A DNA stretch of 52,007 bases from Stentor roeselii (taxonomy: Eukaryota; Ciliophora; Heterotrichea; Heterotrichida; Stentoridae). The translations under genes were made by a program, and so were the position numbers. Under the pieces are notes generated by a model. That model saw only the letters and a program-made list of their open reading frames with translations, did not search any database and was not told where the DNA came from. Of the stretch, positions 25,602-33,912 are shown one piece after another. The stretch is from positions 1-52,007 of the forward strand of contig RSEH01000300.1 in NCBI GenBank assembly GCA_006503475.1, in the 5' to 3' direction. Within the stretch, counting starts at the first letter, position 1. The number at the start of each line of letters is the position of its first letter.

Positions 25602-28600
25602 CTAACTCTTCACTCCACGGATCACGTCAAGAACTCGCTTCTGCTCGACGGGCATGTCGATAAAACTGAAAAACTCAGTAAGACATTCAGAATAAGAGTC
25701 CATTTTTCGCCCTATCTTCTTCTCGATGTTCCCATTGCAATTTAATGCGAAGTGAATAATGATTTCTTTGAATTCACGGAAACTGATACCTGCTTCGCCG
25801 TTGTTGTTTTTTAGAGTTGCTTTGAAAACTCTGACACTTTCGTCAATTGAGGTGAGACCTGGAACGATTTTGAATGTGGTGATTAGTTTGGAATAAGCTG
25901 GTAAGGAAAGAAGAGAAGTGTCAGCAGGGTTCAAAGGCATCAATTTACAGAAGTAGGTAAAAGTTGCTTCGAGACTTTTGTTGTAAAGGTTGAAAATTGA
26001 GGTTACTTTGTGGTCTGACATTGCGGAACCCACATCGGCTTTTGGAGGTTCTTTGAAAAGTTTGGTTTTGTTTCTTATGAGTTTCTGGATGAGGGTTTTT
26101 CTTAGTTCTTTTTTAGGCTCTTCCTGACTTTCCTGTCTTTTTTCTTTCTTTTTCAACATTTCGTCGAGTAGCTTCTTTTTTGCTTGTCTAAGAAACTCTT
26201 CACGTTCTTTCTTTTTACGTTCTTCAAGTTGTGCCTTTGCTTGATTTTCTTGATTGAGTTTTTGAAGTTCGTCTTCTTCTTTTTTCAGTCGAAAGACTCT
26301 TATTTTTCTTTCCATTTCTTCTTTTTCTCTGACTTTTTTCTCCTGTTTTAAACGTTTTTCATGGTCTTCTCGAGTTTTTTCTTGAAGGACTTTAGCTTCT
26401 TCTTCTATTTCCTTCGCTTTTTTCGCGTTTCGCAGTCGGTCCAGCTCTTGGGTGAGTACTTCTCGCCTTAGTTTTAACCTCAGGTCTAACTTTTCCTTTT
26501 CAGCTGCTTGGAAGGCCTCGTCTTGCATTTTTTGTTGAGTGACTTTATTGGAAATACTTCCAGCTGGCTTTGGATTTCTTGAAATGATTTCAAAGGAGCC
26601 ACTGTTGACTGTGTAGAGCAAGTCGTCTACAAGTCTTGCACATTCCATCAGCATTTCATTTGAGTACCTTCCAGTTAGTTTAGCAACTTCCAACTTGATT
26701 CCAGGGGAAAAATTCATGTAAGCTGGCAAAGGCTGGACTTTGTAACTTGCCCTGTTGGAAGGAATCCCTGAGTCTTTGAAACCTCTGCTTTTTTTATCTT
26801 CTGATTCGATTTGAGGACGATTTAAAAAACCTTTAACGGTCGTGACGGTGACTACGGTGACTACAGGACTGAGTAAGTGAACTTGAAAGCTTTGGAATAA
26901 AAGAGAGTCTAAAAGTTCTAAAGCGACTTTTACAGATTTTTTGATGTTTATTTGTTTTGGAATTTTGAACTCTACTTTTAAGTCCTTTTCTTGAACTTTT
27001 CGGTAACCTTCAGGCATTTCAATGTTGGGTTCATTTAAAAGTCTTTTGTTTAAAGTTTGAATAATTTCCCTGTCACCAACTCCATAGTCGAATTCTTTAT
27101 AGTAACTTCCAGGAACCACTTTTGAAGGCGATTTCATGAACTGGTCCATTAAAGCAAGAAGACAGACAGCAGAAGGAAAATGATTATAAGAAAAAGGACT
27201 TCTTGTATAAATAAACTGCGAAATATAAAACAACAGCAAAGGAAAGTTCTCAAATTCCACTACTTTCAGTTTAAGTCTCTGCAACATCCAGGCAATGATT
27301 TTCCTAACCTCTTCAGTTGTGATAAGCGAGTTGCTGACACTTTGTTCCCTCAACAACTTAACAACTTCTCCTTCCGACATCGACCCTCTTTTATCTTGAA
27401 AATTCTCAAAAGTAGGTTTAACCGAAAAGTTTTCAATTTTATACCCAGAGCTAGAATAATGATTAAAAAGCATTCGAAAAACCCGGTTAAATTTTTTAAG
27501 TGCCGTGAAAATAAATTCCTGATCAGGTTTCGTTTCCTCTTCAACCGAGTAAAAAGGTAAGTCAACAACAGTGCTAAGTTCTCTAACAACAAGTGCTTCA
27601 GAACTTTCATTTTTTCCTAAAAGAATCTTTCTTTGTTCAAGTTGCGACCTGAGGATTTTTTTCTGTCTTTCTTCGTCCTGCCTTTTTTTTTCCGACCTGC
27701 TTTTTTCCCGATGTTCTCTGTCAAGACGAAGTTGTTTAACGCGTTCGATGTCGCTTTGAGCCCTGTCGCGAGGACGGGAGCCGTTCAGATGACGGGCCTG
27801 GCTTGAGTTGCTGACGGAAACGACTCGACTTGAATTGCGTGAATTCCGTGAGTGGCTTTGTTCAGTGATGCAGACGATGGCGTTTTTTTCTATTTCGTAA
27901 TTGTAGATTAAGGAATTTGAGTCCCCAAGTAGGTCTAATACGCTTTTTATTCCTCTTATGCCACTGCCTGAGATTTTCTTGATTTCCACGCAACCGATTA
28001 TGAGGATTTCTTTTATTTCTTTGTTCATTTCGCTGTTGTCTAGATGGACCACTTTTTCGGAAAGGGAACATAAAAGTCTTTTGAAGTAATTCAGCAGTTT
28101 TTCTTCTTCTTGCTCTTCTTTTGATAGAGTTTCTTTCACAGGGATCTTTGGCTTTAGCTTTAGTTTTGAGTAAATAAGTTTTAAACCCAGCTCTAAAAGC
28201 TTGGAAACGAATTCTTGCATTGGCCGAGTGTCGAGAAACCTTCCGAATATTAGAACGAGAGGGATTTCAGCGGATGTTGAGTAAAGAAAGTCGTTAAAGT
28301 AGACCTTTCCTAAATTGTCTGCTAGGATTATTGCGTCTTTTACTGAAAGTCGAGGGTGTCGGGCTAGTGCGACGTAGAAGTCAAAGTCGGCTGTGCTGTA
28401 TTGTCGCTTGCTTGATGTTTGGGTCTGTTTCACGTAAGGCTCGATCAGGATGCCAACTGGTAGATTTTGTATTTCTTGCAAGACAATCAAAAAATTATTC
28501 AATAGAAACTCTCTCATTCGATCAACAGCATAATTTTCCACCAAAGCAAAAGTCAAAGTCTTATATATAATCGCCGCATATGTATTTTTTTTCTGAGAAA

Positions 28601-29909
28601 ACAAAGAAAGCAGTAAGAAAAGCCTTCCAAAGCATATCACTTTCAAGATCTTCGACTTTTCTCTACAAGCTCTTTTAATAACAGTAAGTATGCAATTAGC
28701 AAGATCTTCATGTTGCTCAATGAACTTATCATACTTAAGCCAAACATCACATAAAAATCCCAAAGCAGCAACTTTGCTATTAACATTTGAATAATTCTCC
28801 GTTTCACGCAGGCCGAAGTCAATCCAATAATTAACAAGTCCCTGACTCTGAATGTCTTGATAAGCCTGAGAGTCTTCATCAATATATCCCCAAAATGAAG
28901 AAATGACGCTGAAACTCGTTGAAGGGTCAGGGTAAAGAGAAACTATCATCTGTCCAAAGGCTTCTTTCAGGTTATGCCGACCCAAGGTTATCAGAAGGTT
29001 CAAGATAAAAGTAGTCACGTCTTCTTTGAAGGTGTTGTAAGCGGCGAAAGCCTTGGGATAGACTTCGCTGGCGAACCAAGTCCACGTCTCGAACTCCAGA
29101 CATTGAGGAGACGAGCAGATTGAGACTAGCGCTGTGCAGGTCTTTTGAACTATTGAGTAAGCTTTAGACCCGATTCCACCTTTCAACGAGTTTAAAACGA
29201 AAATAAAGGAATTTTTCTCTTTTGATAAAAGATCCGCAAGAAAACCGGAGTTTTCAGAGATTATTGAGTACCAGGTTAACACTGGCTCTACTTTTCCTTT
29301 AAGTCCTTTCTGCAGGATCTGAGTCAAAAACTTCCCATTCTGCATCAAAAGTCCTGCAGCTGTCTTCGAGTTCAAAGAAAAAGCTTTGCAAAGGGTGAGT
29401 ATCAGAAACTCTAAAGTATTTTCACTCTTTGTCAAAGAACTACTTGGGTCGAGTTCATCAAGTAACAAAGCTCCTTCTCCTAAAAGTTTTCTTTTTTTTT
29501 TCCTGTTTTCATCAAGTTGGATGATTTCTGCTTTTCCCTGGTCAGCTTCAAAGATTGACTTTAAAATATCAGCGACAATTGGCCTGTCTCCAGCAACGAT
29601 GAGAGCTTTCATATCAGAATCGACTGAAATGTGAATTATTTCAAGAGCTTTGATTAAGATGTTCCAGTTGTAAAGCTTCGCCGCTGTTGAGTTCGTGTCT
29701 TTTAAGGACTTTATTTCTGGGATTGGAGTTTGGCAACGGTCTGAGAAGGAGCGTAAGACTCGGGTGATAAGAGGCACGAATCTCAGTCCGTTCTCGAAGG
29801 CTTGGGCGTCTTCTTCGTGGATATAAAACCTGCTGCTTTCTTGGGCTGGAGCGTGTTTTAATACATTCGACTTTTTCAGCCAGTTCAAAAGATTTTCGGT
29901 TACCTCCAT
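25602..29909 (-). CDS. Large coiled-coil protein with helical repeats and EF-hand-like end
   Basis: A 1435-aa intron-free ORF. The first 110 residues look like a divergent calponin-homology (CH_2/SPEF-type) domain: LLNWLKKSNVL, FENGLRFVPLI, KLYNWNILIKALE, IVAGDRPIVADIL. Residues about 110-690 are alpha-helical and ARM/HEAT-like. A basic Arg/Glu coiled coil covers about 713-767 and a second long one about 1135-1265 (LKQEKKVREKEEMERK). Near the C-terminus (about 1365-1385), NNNGEAGISFREF resembles a degenerate EF-hand loop. This architecture fits axonemal or basal-body proteins of ciliates (inference). I cannot name the orthologue. Stop TAG. The start ATG sits 271 nt from the divergent PSMD9 gene. 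Confidence 0.8.
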   Translation of the reverse strand: MEVTENLLNWLKKSNVLKHAPAQESSRFYIHEEDAQAFENGLRFVPLITRVLRSFSDRCQTPIPEIKSLKDTNSTAAKLYNWNILIKALEIIHISVDSDMKALIVAGDRPIVADILKSIFEADQGKAEIIQLDENRKKKRKLLGEGALLLDELDPSSSLTKSENTLEFLILTLCKAFSLNSKTAAGLLMQNGKFLTQILQKGLKGKVEPVLTWYSIISENSGFLADLLSKEKNSFIFVLNSLKGGIGSKAYSIVQKTCTALVSICSSPQCLEFETWTWFASEVYPKAFAAYNTFKEDVTTFILNLLITLGRHNLKEAFGQMIVSLYPDPSTSFSVISSFWGYIDEDSQAYQDIQSQGLVNYWIDFGLRETENYSNVNSKVAALGFLCDVWLKYDKFIEQHEDLANCILTVIKRACREKSKILKVICFGRLFLLLSLFSQKKNTYAAIIYKTLTFALVENYAVDRMREFLLNNFLIVLQEIQNLPVGILIEPYVKQTQTSSKRQYSTADFDFYVALARHPRLSVKDAIILADNLGKVYFNDFLYSTSAEIPLVLIFGRFLDTRPMQEFVSKLLELGLKLIYSKLKLKPKIPVKETLSKEEQEEEKLLNYFKRLLCSLSEKVVHLDNSEMNKEIKEILIIGCVEIKKISGSGIRGIKSVLDLLGDSNSLIYNYEIEKNAIVCITEQSHSRNSRNSSRVVSVSNSSQARHLNGSRPRDRAQSDIERVKQLRLDREHREKSRSEKKRQDEERQKKILRSQLEQRKILLGKNESSEALVVRELSTVVDLPFYSVEEETKPDQEFIFTALKKFNRVFRMLFNHYSSSGYKIENFSVKPTFENFQDKRGSMSEGEVVKLLREQSVSNSLITTEEVRKIIAWMLQRLKLKVVEFENFPLLLFYISQFIYTRSPFSYNHFPSAVCLLALMDQFMKSPSKVVPGSYYKEFDYGVGDREIIQTLNKRLLNEPNIEMPEGYRKVQEKDLKVEFKIPKQINIKKSVKVALELLDSLLFQSFQVHLLSPVVTVVTVTTVKGFLNRPQIESEDKKSRGFKDSGIPSNRASYKVQPLPAYMNFSPGIKLEVAKLTGRYSNEMLMECARLVDDLLYTVNSGSFEIISRNPKPAGSISNKVTQQKMQDEAFQAAEKEKLDLRLKLRREVLTQELDRLRNAKKAKEIEEEAKVLQEKTREDHEKRLKQEKKVREKEEMERKIRVFRLKKEEDELQKLNQENQAKAQLEERKKKEREEFLRQAKKKLLDEMLKKKEKRQESQEEPKKELRKTLIQKLIRNKTKLFKEPPKADVGSAMSDHKVTSIFNLYNKSLEATFTYFCKLMPLNPADTSLLSLPAYSKLITTFKIVPGLTSIDESVRVFKATLKNNNGEAGISFREFKEIIIHFALNCNGNIEKKIGRKMDSYSECLTEFFSFIDMPVEQKRVLDVIRGVKS

Positions 29910-30180
29910 TGTTTGGCGTTTATTATTAGAATGGCTTTGGAGGAATAGTGGAATGAAGATAAGGATGAGGATTTATTGAGGTTTAAGGAATGATTAGGAA
30001 TTTTTATTGGGTTGCTTTTTGGAAGTGTTTAGTGATTGAGGATTAGGATTTATTGATGAACAGGATTTAAGGATTGGATTCATTAATTCTCCAAATGAAG
30101 AATTAAGATTTTTTGATATTCTCATAGTTTTGATTTTAAATAAGATTTGGATTTATATTTTCAGTGAGGTTATAATTTTT
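29910..30180. promoter_or_regulatory. Divergent intergenic region
   Basis: The 271-nt stretch lies between the starts of the large coiled-coil gene (minus) and PSMD9 (plus). It is strongly G/T-rich on the given strand, with repeated ggattt and gaggattt words. Presumed shared promoter; no defined motif. Confidence 0.4.
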
Positions 30181-30777
30181 ATGTCACGTGCTAGAGTTTT
30201 AGAGCTTTCTCAAAGTAAGGATATTCTTGAAAACGAGATTCAGTCTTTAGTTAGCTATTTGACAGCTCCAGGTATGCCGGGTCTGAAAGGTCCTCTAACC
30301 GATTCAGAAGGGTTCCCTTTAAGTGGTCTAGACCTATACGCAATCCGAGAAGCCCGTCAAAAGTTCAACAAGCTAAACAACGACTACTCATCCCTAATGA
30401 ACCAAATCGAGTCAGAACTGCATTCATTCTTCGGCAACCCTTCAAAAGATCAAGTTTCAATCGAAAAACCCCAATCCTCTGAAATATCAGTAAGTCTCAG
30501 AGACAGGCCTATTCCATTTGCAGAAATCACAGAAGTTTCATCAGACTCGCCTGCAGAAACAGCAGGTTTTCAGATATTTGATAAAATAGTGACTTTCGGA
30601 ACCGTAAATTATTTGAACTCGAATGGACTGTCCACTTTGCAAGAGTTTGTCAAGACTGCTGAAGGAACTGATGTGAGAGTCGTTCTTTTGAGAGGAGAAA
30701 GTGTCTTAAATCTTGTACTGAGACCGAAAAGATGGGCAGGGAATGGAATTATTGGATGTCGATTTCGACCGATTTAA
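30181..30777 (+). CDS. PSMD9: 26S proteasome assembly chaperone PSMD9/Nas2
   Basis: A 198-aa protein from ATG 30181; an upstream in-frame extension begins only at a TTG and is rejected. The N-terminal half is a helical hairpin ending in the Nas2 region (APGMPGLKGPLTDSEGFP, then LDLYAIREAR). The C-terminal half is a PDZ domain: PFAEITEVSSDSPAETAGF, DKIVTFGTVN and the family-typical RPKRWAGNGIIGCRF. PSMD9/Nas2 binds the Rpt5 ATPase tail and guides assembly of the 19S base before leaving the finished proteasome. It acts in cytosol and nucleus. Stop TAA. Length matches the yeast and human proteins. Confidence 0.93.
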   Translation: MSRARVLELSQSKDILENEIQSLVSYLTAPGMPGLKGPLTDSEGFPLSGLDLYAIREARQKFNKLNNDYSSLMNQIESELHSFFGNPSKDQVSIEKPQSSEISVSLRDRPIPFAEITEVSSDSPAETAGFQIFDKIVTFGTVNYLNSNGLSTLQEFVKTAEGTDVRVVLLRGESVLNLVLRPKRWAGNGIIGCRFRPI

Positions 30778-30907
30778 GGAATTTTTGAGAGTTAGTTAAT
30801 TGTGAAAATTGATTAGTTTAAGATTTTATGAATTTGGGTTGATGATGAGAACTTTCAGGACTTGAATAGGTTTTACTAATGATAACGTATTTGACCATGA
30901 TAGAAAA
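30778..30907. other. Short intergenic region
   Basis: The 130 nt separate two plus-strand genes, PSMD9 and the Atp23-like gene. Nothing recognisable besides AT-rich leader sequence. Confidence 0.4.
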
Positions 30908-31483
30908 ATGAACTCGAGTGATGCAGAACTTGTGGAAAAATCTAGAACTCAGAAAAAACTTATAGGGAACTGTTATAGAAACTTGGAAGCTTATTATAGT
31001 TCTTATTATTTCATGCAATTTCAACACAAATTTGAATCATTAAATATCAAATTGCCATCAGACTTATTTTCATGCAAAAATTGCGATTCACCAATAAAAG
31101 GTAGTTATTTTTACCCCCAGAAAAAAATAATCCTCTGTGCAAACAACATTTTAGACAGTGATTTCGAAATACAAGCCACAAAACTCATGGTCTATGCTTA
31201 CGATGATGCAAGGGCGACGATTGACCCTTCAAACAACCTGCAAATAGCCTGCACATGTTTGCGAGCTGTGAACCTTTCAAAAGAATGTTATACAAAAAGG
31301 TCGAAGTTTTCATTATCTGGAAATTTTAATACATACAATGACTGCGTTCGAAACAAGACCTATCAAGAACTAAGAAGAATTCAAGGACTTTCAAAAGATG
31401 ATGCAGAAGATTGCGTCCATATAGTGTGGGACTCATGCATACGGCAGTTTGATCCTTTTAATTTGAAAGATTTTGCTAGTTAA
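30908..31483 (+). CDS. Atp23-like protein without the metalloprotease motif
   Basis: A 191-aa ORF with the Atp23 family scaffold. It has a CxxCD pair (C56, C59), an ILCANNI strand, an AYDDARA helix, ACTCLRAVNLSKEC, a CVRNKTYQEL helix and a closing VWDSCIRQFDPF. Atp23 enzymes are intermembrane-space zinc metalloproteases that mature Atp6 and also help ATP-synthase assembly. Here the HExxH position, just before AYDDAR, reads KLMVY (K92-Y96): both zinc histidines and the catalytic glutamate are missing. The numerous cysteines and the rest of the fold are kept, so a non-proteolytic assembly or chaperone role is likely (inference from the known separate chaperone function of yeast Atp23). Start ATG 30908, stop TAA, 17 nt from a convergent gene. 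Confidence 0.85.
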   Translation: MNSSDAELVEKSRTQKKLIGNCYRNLEAYYSSYYFMQFQHKFESLNIKLPSDLFSCKNCDSPIKGSYFYPQKKIILCANNILDSDFEIQATKLMVYAYDDARATIDPSNNLQIACTCLRAVNLSKECYTKRSKFSLSGNFNTYNDCVRNKTYQELRRIQGLSKDDAEDCVHIVWDSCIRQFDPFNLKDFAS

Positions 31484-31500
31484 TTTAGTAAATACAATCA

Positions 31501-32667
31501 TTAAGGCTCTTCTGCAGAGCATTTCAAAGGATTATCTTGAAGTTTCCCTTGAGGCTTTTTTTTCAGTGAAGATGATAAAGACCATGACATGTCTTGAATT
31601 GTCTTTTCTTGTGATGATATCACTGCTTCTAGCTCTTTTATTCGCTTTTCGCAGGTTTCTAGCTTTTCGTTCGTTTCTGATGAGAAGTTTGAGTTTTCTG
31701 AAGTTAGTTCAAATAATGTTTTACTCTCGGGTTTCCTGATGTTGGCTTTACGTGTTTTCAATAGAAGAGTTTCGTATTTTTCGATAGTTTTTTGGAGTTC
31801 TTGTTGGAGACGGTTGTTTACTGCTTCTTCTACTTTTTTCGTGAAATCTTCGAGTTTTTCTTGATTTTCGTCGTCTTGGAGTTTGATTATTTCCAGTTCA
31901 TATTCACTTTTCAGAAGTTCTATCTTTTCTTCGTATTCTTCTCTGATTTTCGCGATAGTTTCACTTGTGACTTCATTTTTTTCTGTTTTTTCCAATTTTT
32001 TTTCACATTTTTCATCGATTTCCTTCATTTTTTCCCATTTTTCCTGAAAAAAAGAAAGTTTTTGTTTACAGTCTTCAAGATCAGCTCTAGTTTCTTCAAA
32101 GTTTTTCAACTGAGCATTAAGATTTTCAATTTTACTTTCATAGTTATTTTTAAGGTTGTTGATTTGATCTTCAATTTTCTGTTTCACCTGATTTTCAAGT
32201 TTTTTTTCAATAGACTGGACAAGTGCTTCGATGTCATTTTTCGTTCTAAGCATTTTCTGCTGATGTCTTGCTTGAATATTGTGAATCTGCAACGTGTAGT
32301 CCTGTTGAATGGTAAGGACCTGGCCTTTGAGGCGGCTTATTTCTTGATAAGCCAACTCGGTTTCGTTCCGCAGGTCATTGACTTTTTCTTTGAGCGCCGT
32401 TGTTTCTTTGTAGTACTTTTCTAGTAAGTTTGTGTACCGAAGCTCGAATAAGCACTTTGAAGTCTTTGAAAACATCTGGCATTTGCAGTCGTTCGAGTCC
32501 AGTGATCCTTCTGATGAATCTTGTAAGTAAAACTCGTGCCATGTGTCGCCGCAGACACTTTTGTTGATGAATGAATTTGGCTTCCATTCATTTGTAATGC
32601 CTGTCACTAGGGACTGGGATTTCAGTGTTGGGATCGGCTCTTCAATATTTTCGGGATTTTTTTCCAT
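31501..32667 (-). CDS. Coiled-coil protein (388 aa)
   Basis: The ORF starts at an ATG at 32667 and ends in TAA. The N-terminal 90 residues are non-helical with several Cys (CGDTWHEF, CKCQMFSKTSKC) and may hold a small metal-binding or disulfide motif. From about residue 90 to 300 a long heptad-patterned coiled coil runs with LKEKVNDL, YQEISRLKGQV, IQARHQQKMLRTKNDIEAL. The C-terminal part has another coil (CEKRIKELEAVISSQE) and a Lys/Ser end. No catalytic domain. The central coil resembles the protein encoded divergently at 33097-33900, suggesting an old duplication. A cytoskeletal or basal-body structural role is a guess. Convergent with the Atp23-like gene, 17 nt between stops. Confidence 0.8.
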   Translation of the reverse strand: MEKNPENIEEPIPTLKSQSLVTGITNEWKPNSFINKSVCGDTWHEFYLQDSSEGSLDSNDCKCQMFSKTSKCLFELRYTNLLEKYYKETTALKEKVNDLRNETELAYQEISRLKGQVLTIQQDYTLQIHNIQARHQQKMLRTKNDIEALVQSIEKKLENQVKQKIEDQINNLKNNYESKIENLNAQLKNFEETRADLEDCKQKLSFFQEKWEKMKEIDEKCEKKLEKTEKNEVTSETIAKIREEYEEKIELLKSEYELEIIKLQDDENQEKLEDFTKKVEEAVNNRLQQELQKTIEKYETLLLKTRKANIRKPESKTLFELTSENSNFSSETNEKLETCEKRIKELEAVISSQEKTIQDMSWSLSSSLKKKPQGKLQDNPLKCSAEEP

Positions 32668-33096
32668 TTATTTCAAATTTCTTTGAGGATTTAAGTTGAA
32701 GAGTTTACGCCGGTATTTTAGGATGAAGGGATGATAGGGTTTTAGTGGTTGATGACCGATTGATTGTTAAGAAACTGTTTTGGAATTTATGTTGATTCAT
32801 AGTGATCTTAGTAGAGATTTTATTTTAAATTATTGTTAATGCTTGTAATATATAGAGATTTTATCCTTATTATTTTTCATAAATTCAATGTAAATTAATC
32901 CAATCATACAGAACATCCTCCATAACAATCAAAATCTAAGCTCTAACAATTCTCTATTAATTATTCCAATCACTCAACACCTTCCAAGCCCATATCATCC
33001 AAACATCCTCTAAACTCCAAATGACCTCTCAAACTCCCTTAATTCCGCCTGACATTCCCCAGAAACACGTTTTCTTATTTTGGCCGGTTAATAAAA
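32668..33096. promoter_or_regulatory. Divergent intergenic region between two coiled-coil genes
   Basis: The 429 nt change from G/T-rich (32670-32800), through AT-rich, to strongly A/C-rich (32890-33090). A short plus-strand ORF from 33021 overlaps the downstream gene in another frame. No GT-AG segment of 15 or 16 nt joins the two frames, so it is treated as leader. Confidence 0.45.
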
Positions 33097-33900
33097 ATGA
33101 ACGCATTCACAAAGTCCTACGCAATGGGTCACTCTCAAAAAGTAATGAAAAGTCTCGACCGTATTCAAGGGCCAGTAAAAGTCTTCCAGAAATCCGAAGA
33201 AGATTCATTCGAATCAAAAAACTCGAGCATCACCTCCGAATGCCGAGCGAATCACTCAATAAACGACAGCATTTCCTTCAAAAACATTTTTTTTTCCGAA
33301 GGCAGGCCTCACGGCGACAAGATTTTCGGGAAGTCCTCTCAAAGATCATGTAAAATTGGAAGATTGAAAGAAAAAGTCATGACTTTAACAGAAGACCTTG
33401 CGAGGTCTTCCTACGAAATCCGGAAATTGAAGGAAAAACTTGAAGAAACTTCGAAAAAACATGCGATTCAACTGCAGGGAATGCAAGAAAAACATGAAAT
33501 CAAGTTGAAAAAGACGAAAAAAGATATTGATTTCTTGTTAAACGATTTGAATTCAAAATCAACAGCGATAGTTGCTCAGACTTTCATGCAAAAACACAGT
33601 GAAGAAATGGAAGCTGTTCACAAACACTACGAAAACTTGATAACGATTCTGAAATCAGAGCATGAAAGAAAATCCAAATTCCAAAAAAACGAAAAATCTC
33701 GATTTTTACGAGTTTTGAAGTTAAAACTAGAGAAACTCAGTAGAAACAAGTTCCCAGTTTCAGAAATATTTGACCTGATGCAGGACTTTGAAGGCAGCAA
33801 CAAAGAAAACGACAGTTTTGAAGAAATGAGCACAGTGGAATCCGAGTGTGTGGAGAAGAAATCTTTACAGAAACTAAAAAAGCACTCAAGTTTATTTTAA
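33097..33900 (+). CDS. Coiled-coil protein (267 aa), related to the divergent neighbour
   Basis: ATG 33097, stop TAA. The first 85 residues are Ser/Lys-rich and likely disordered. The rest is coiled coil: LKEKVMTLTEDL, YEIRKLKEKLEE, MQEKHEIKLKKTKKDIDFL, HYENLITILKSEHE. The order and spacing of these motifs parallels the 388-aa protein encoded divergently at 31501-32667 (LKEKV, Y-EI-LK, H-K-TK-DI, then a YE-I-L segment), so the two look like diverged paralogues. No other domain is seen. Its stop lies 12 nt from the stop of the convergent kinase gene. Confidence 0.8.
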   Translation: MNAFTKSYAMGHSQKVMKSLDRIQGPVKVFQKSEEDSFESKNSSITSECRANHSINDSISFKNIFFSEGRPHGDKIFGKSSQRSCKIGRLKEKVMTLTEDLARSSYEIRKLKEKLEETSKKHAIQLQGMQEKHEIKLKKTKKDIDFLLNDLNSKSTAIVAQTFMQKHSEEMEAVHKHYENLITILKSEHERKSKFQKNEKSRFLRVLKLKLEKLSRNKFPVSEIFDLMQDFEGSNKENDSFEEMSTVESECVEKKSLQKLKKHSSLF

Positions 33901-33912
33901 GATATTGCAATT

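Noticed and set aside
30130-30180. N-terminal extension of PSMD9
   Set aside because: It starts at TTG, is hydrophobic AT-rich leader sequence and is not in the family; ATG 30181 gives the usual N-terminus.
31792-32424. Plus-strand 210-codon Phe-rich ORF
   Set aside because: It is the antisense of a Lys/Glu-rich coiled coil, which produces spurious Phe-rich open frames.
33021-33353. 110-codon ORF overlapping the 267-aa coiled-coil gene
   Set aside because: It is in a different frame, and no 15- or 16-nt GT-AG intron could connect it to the coiled-coil frame.
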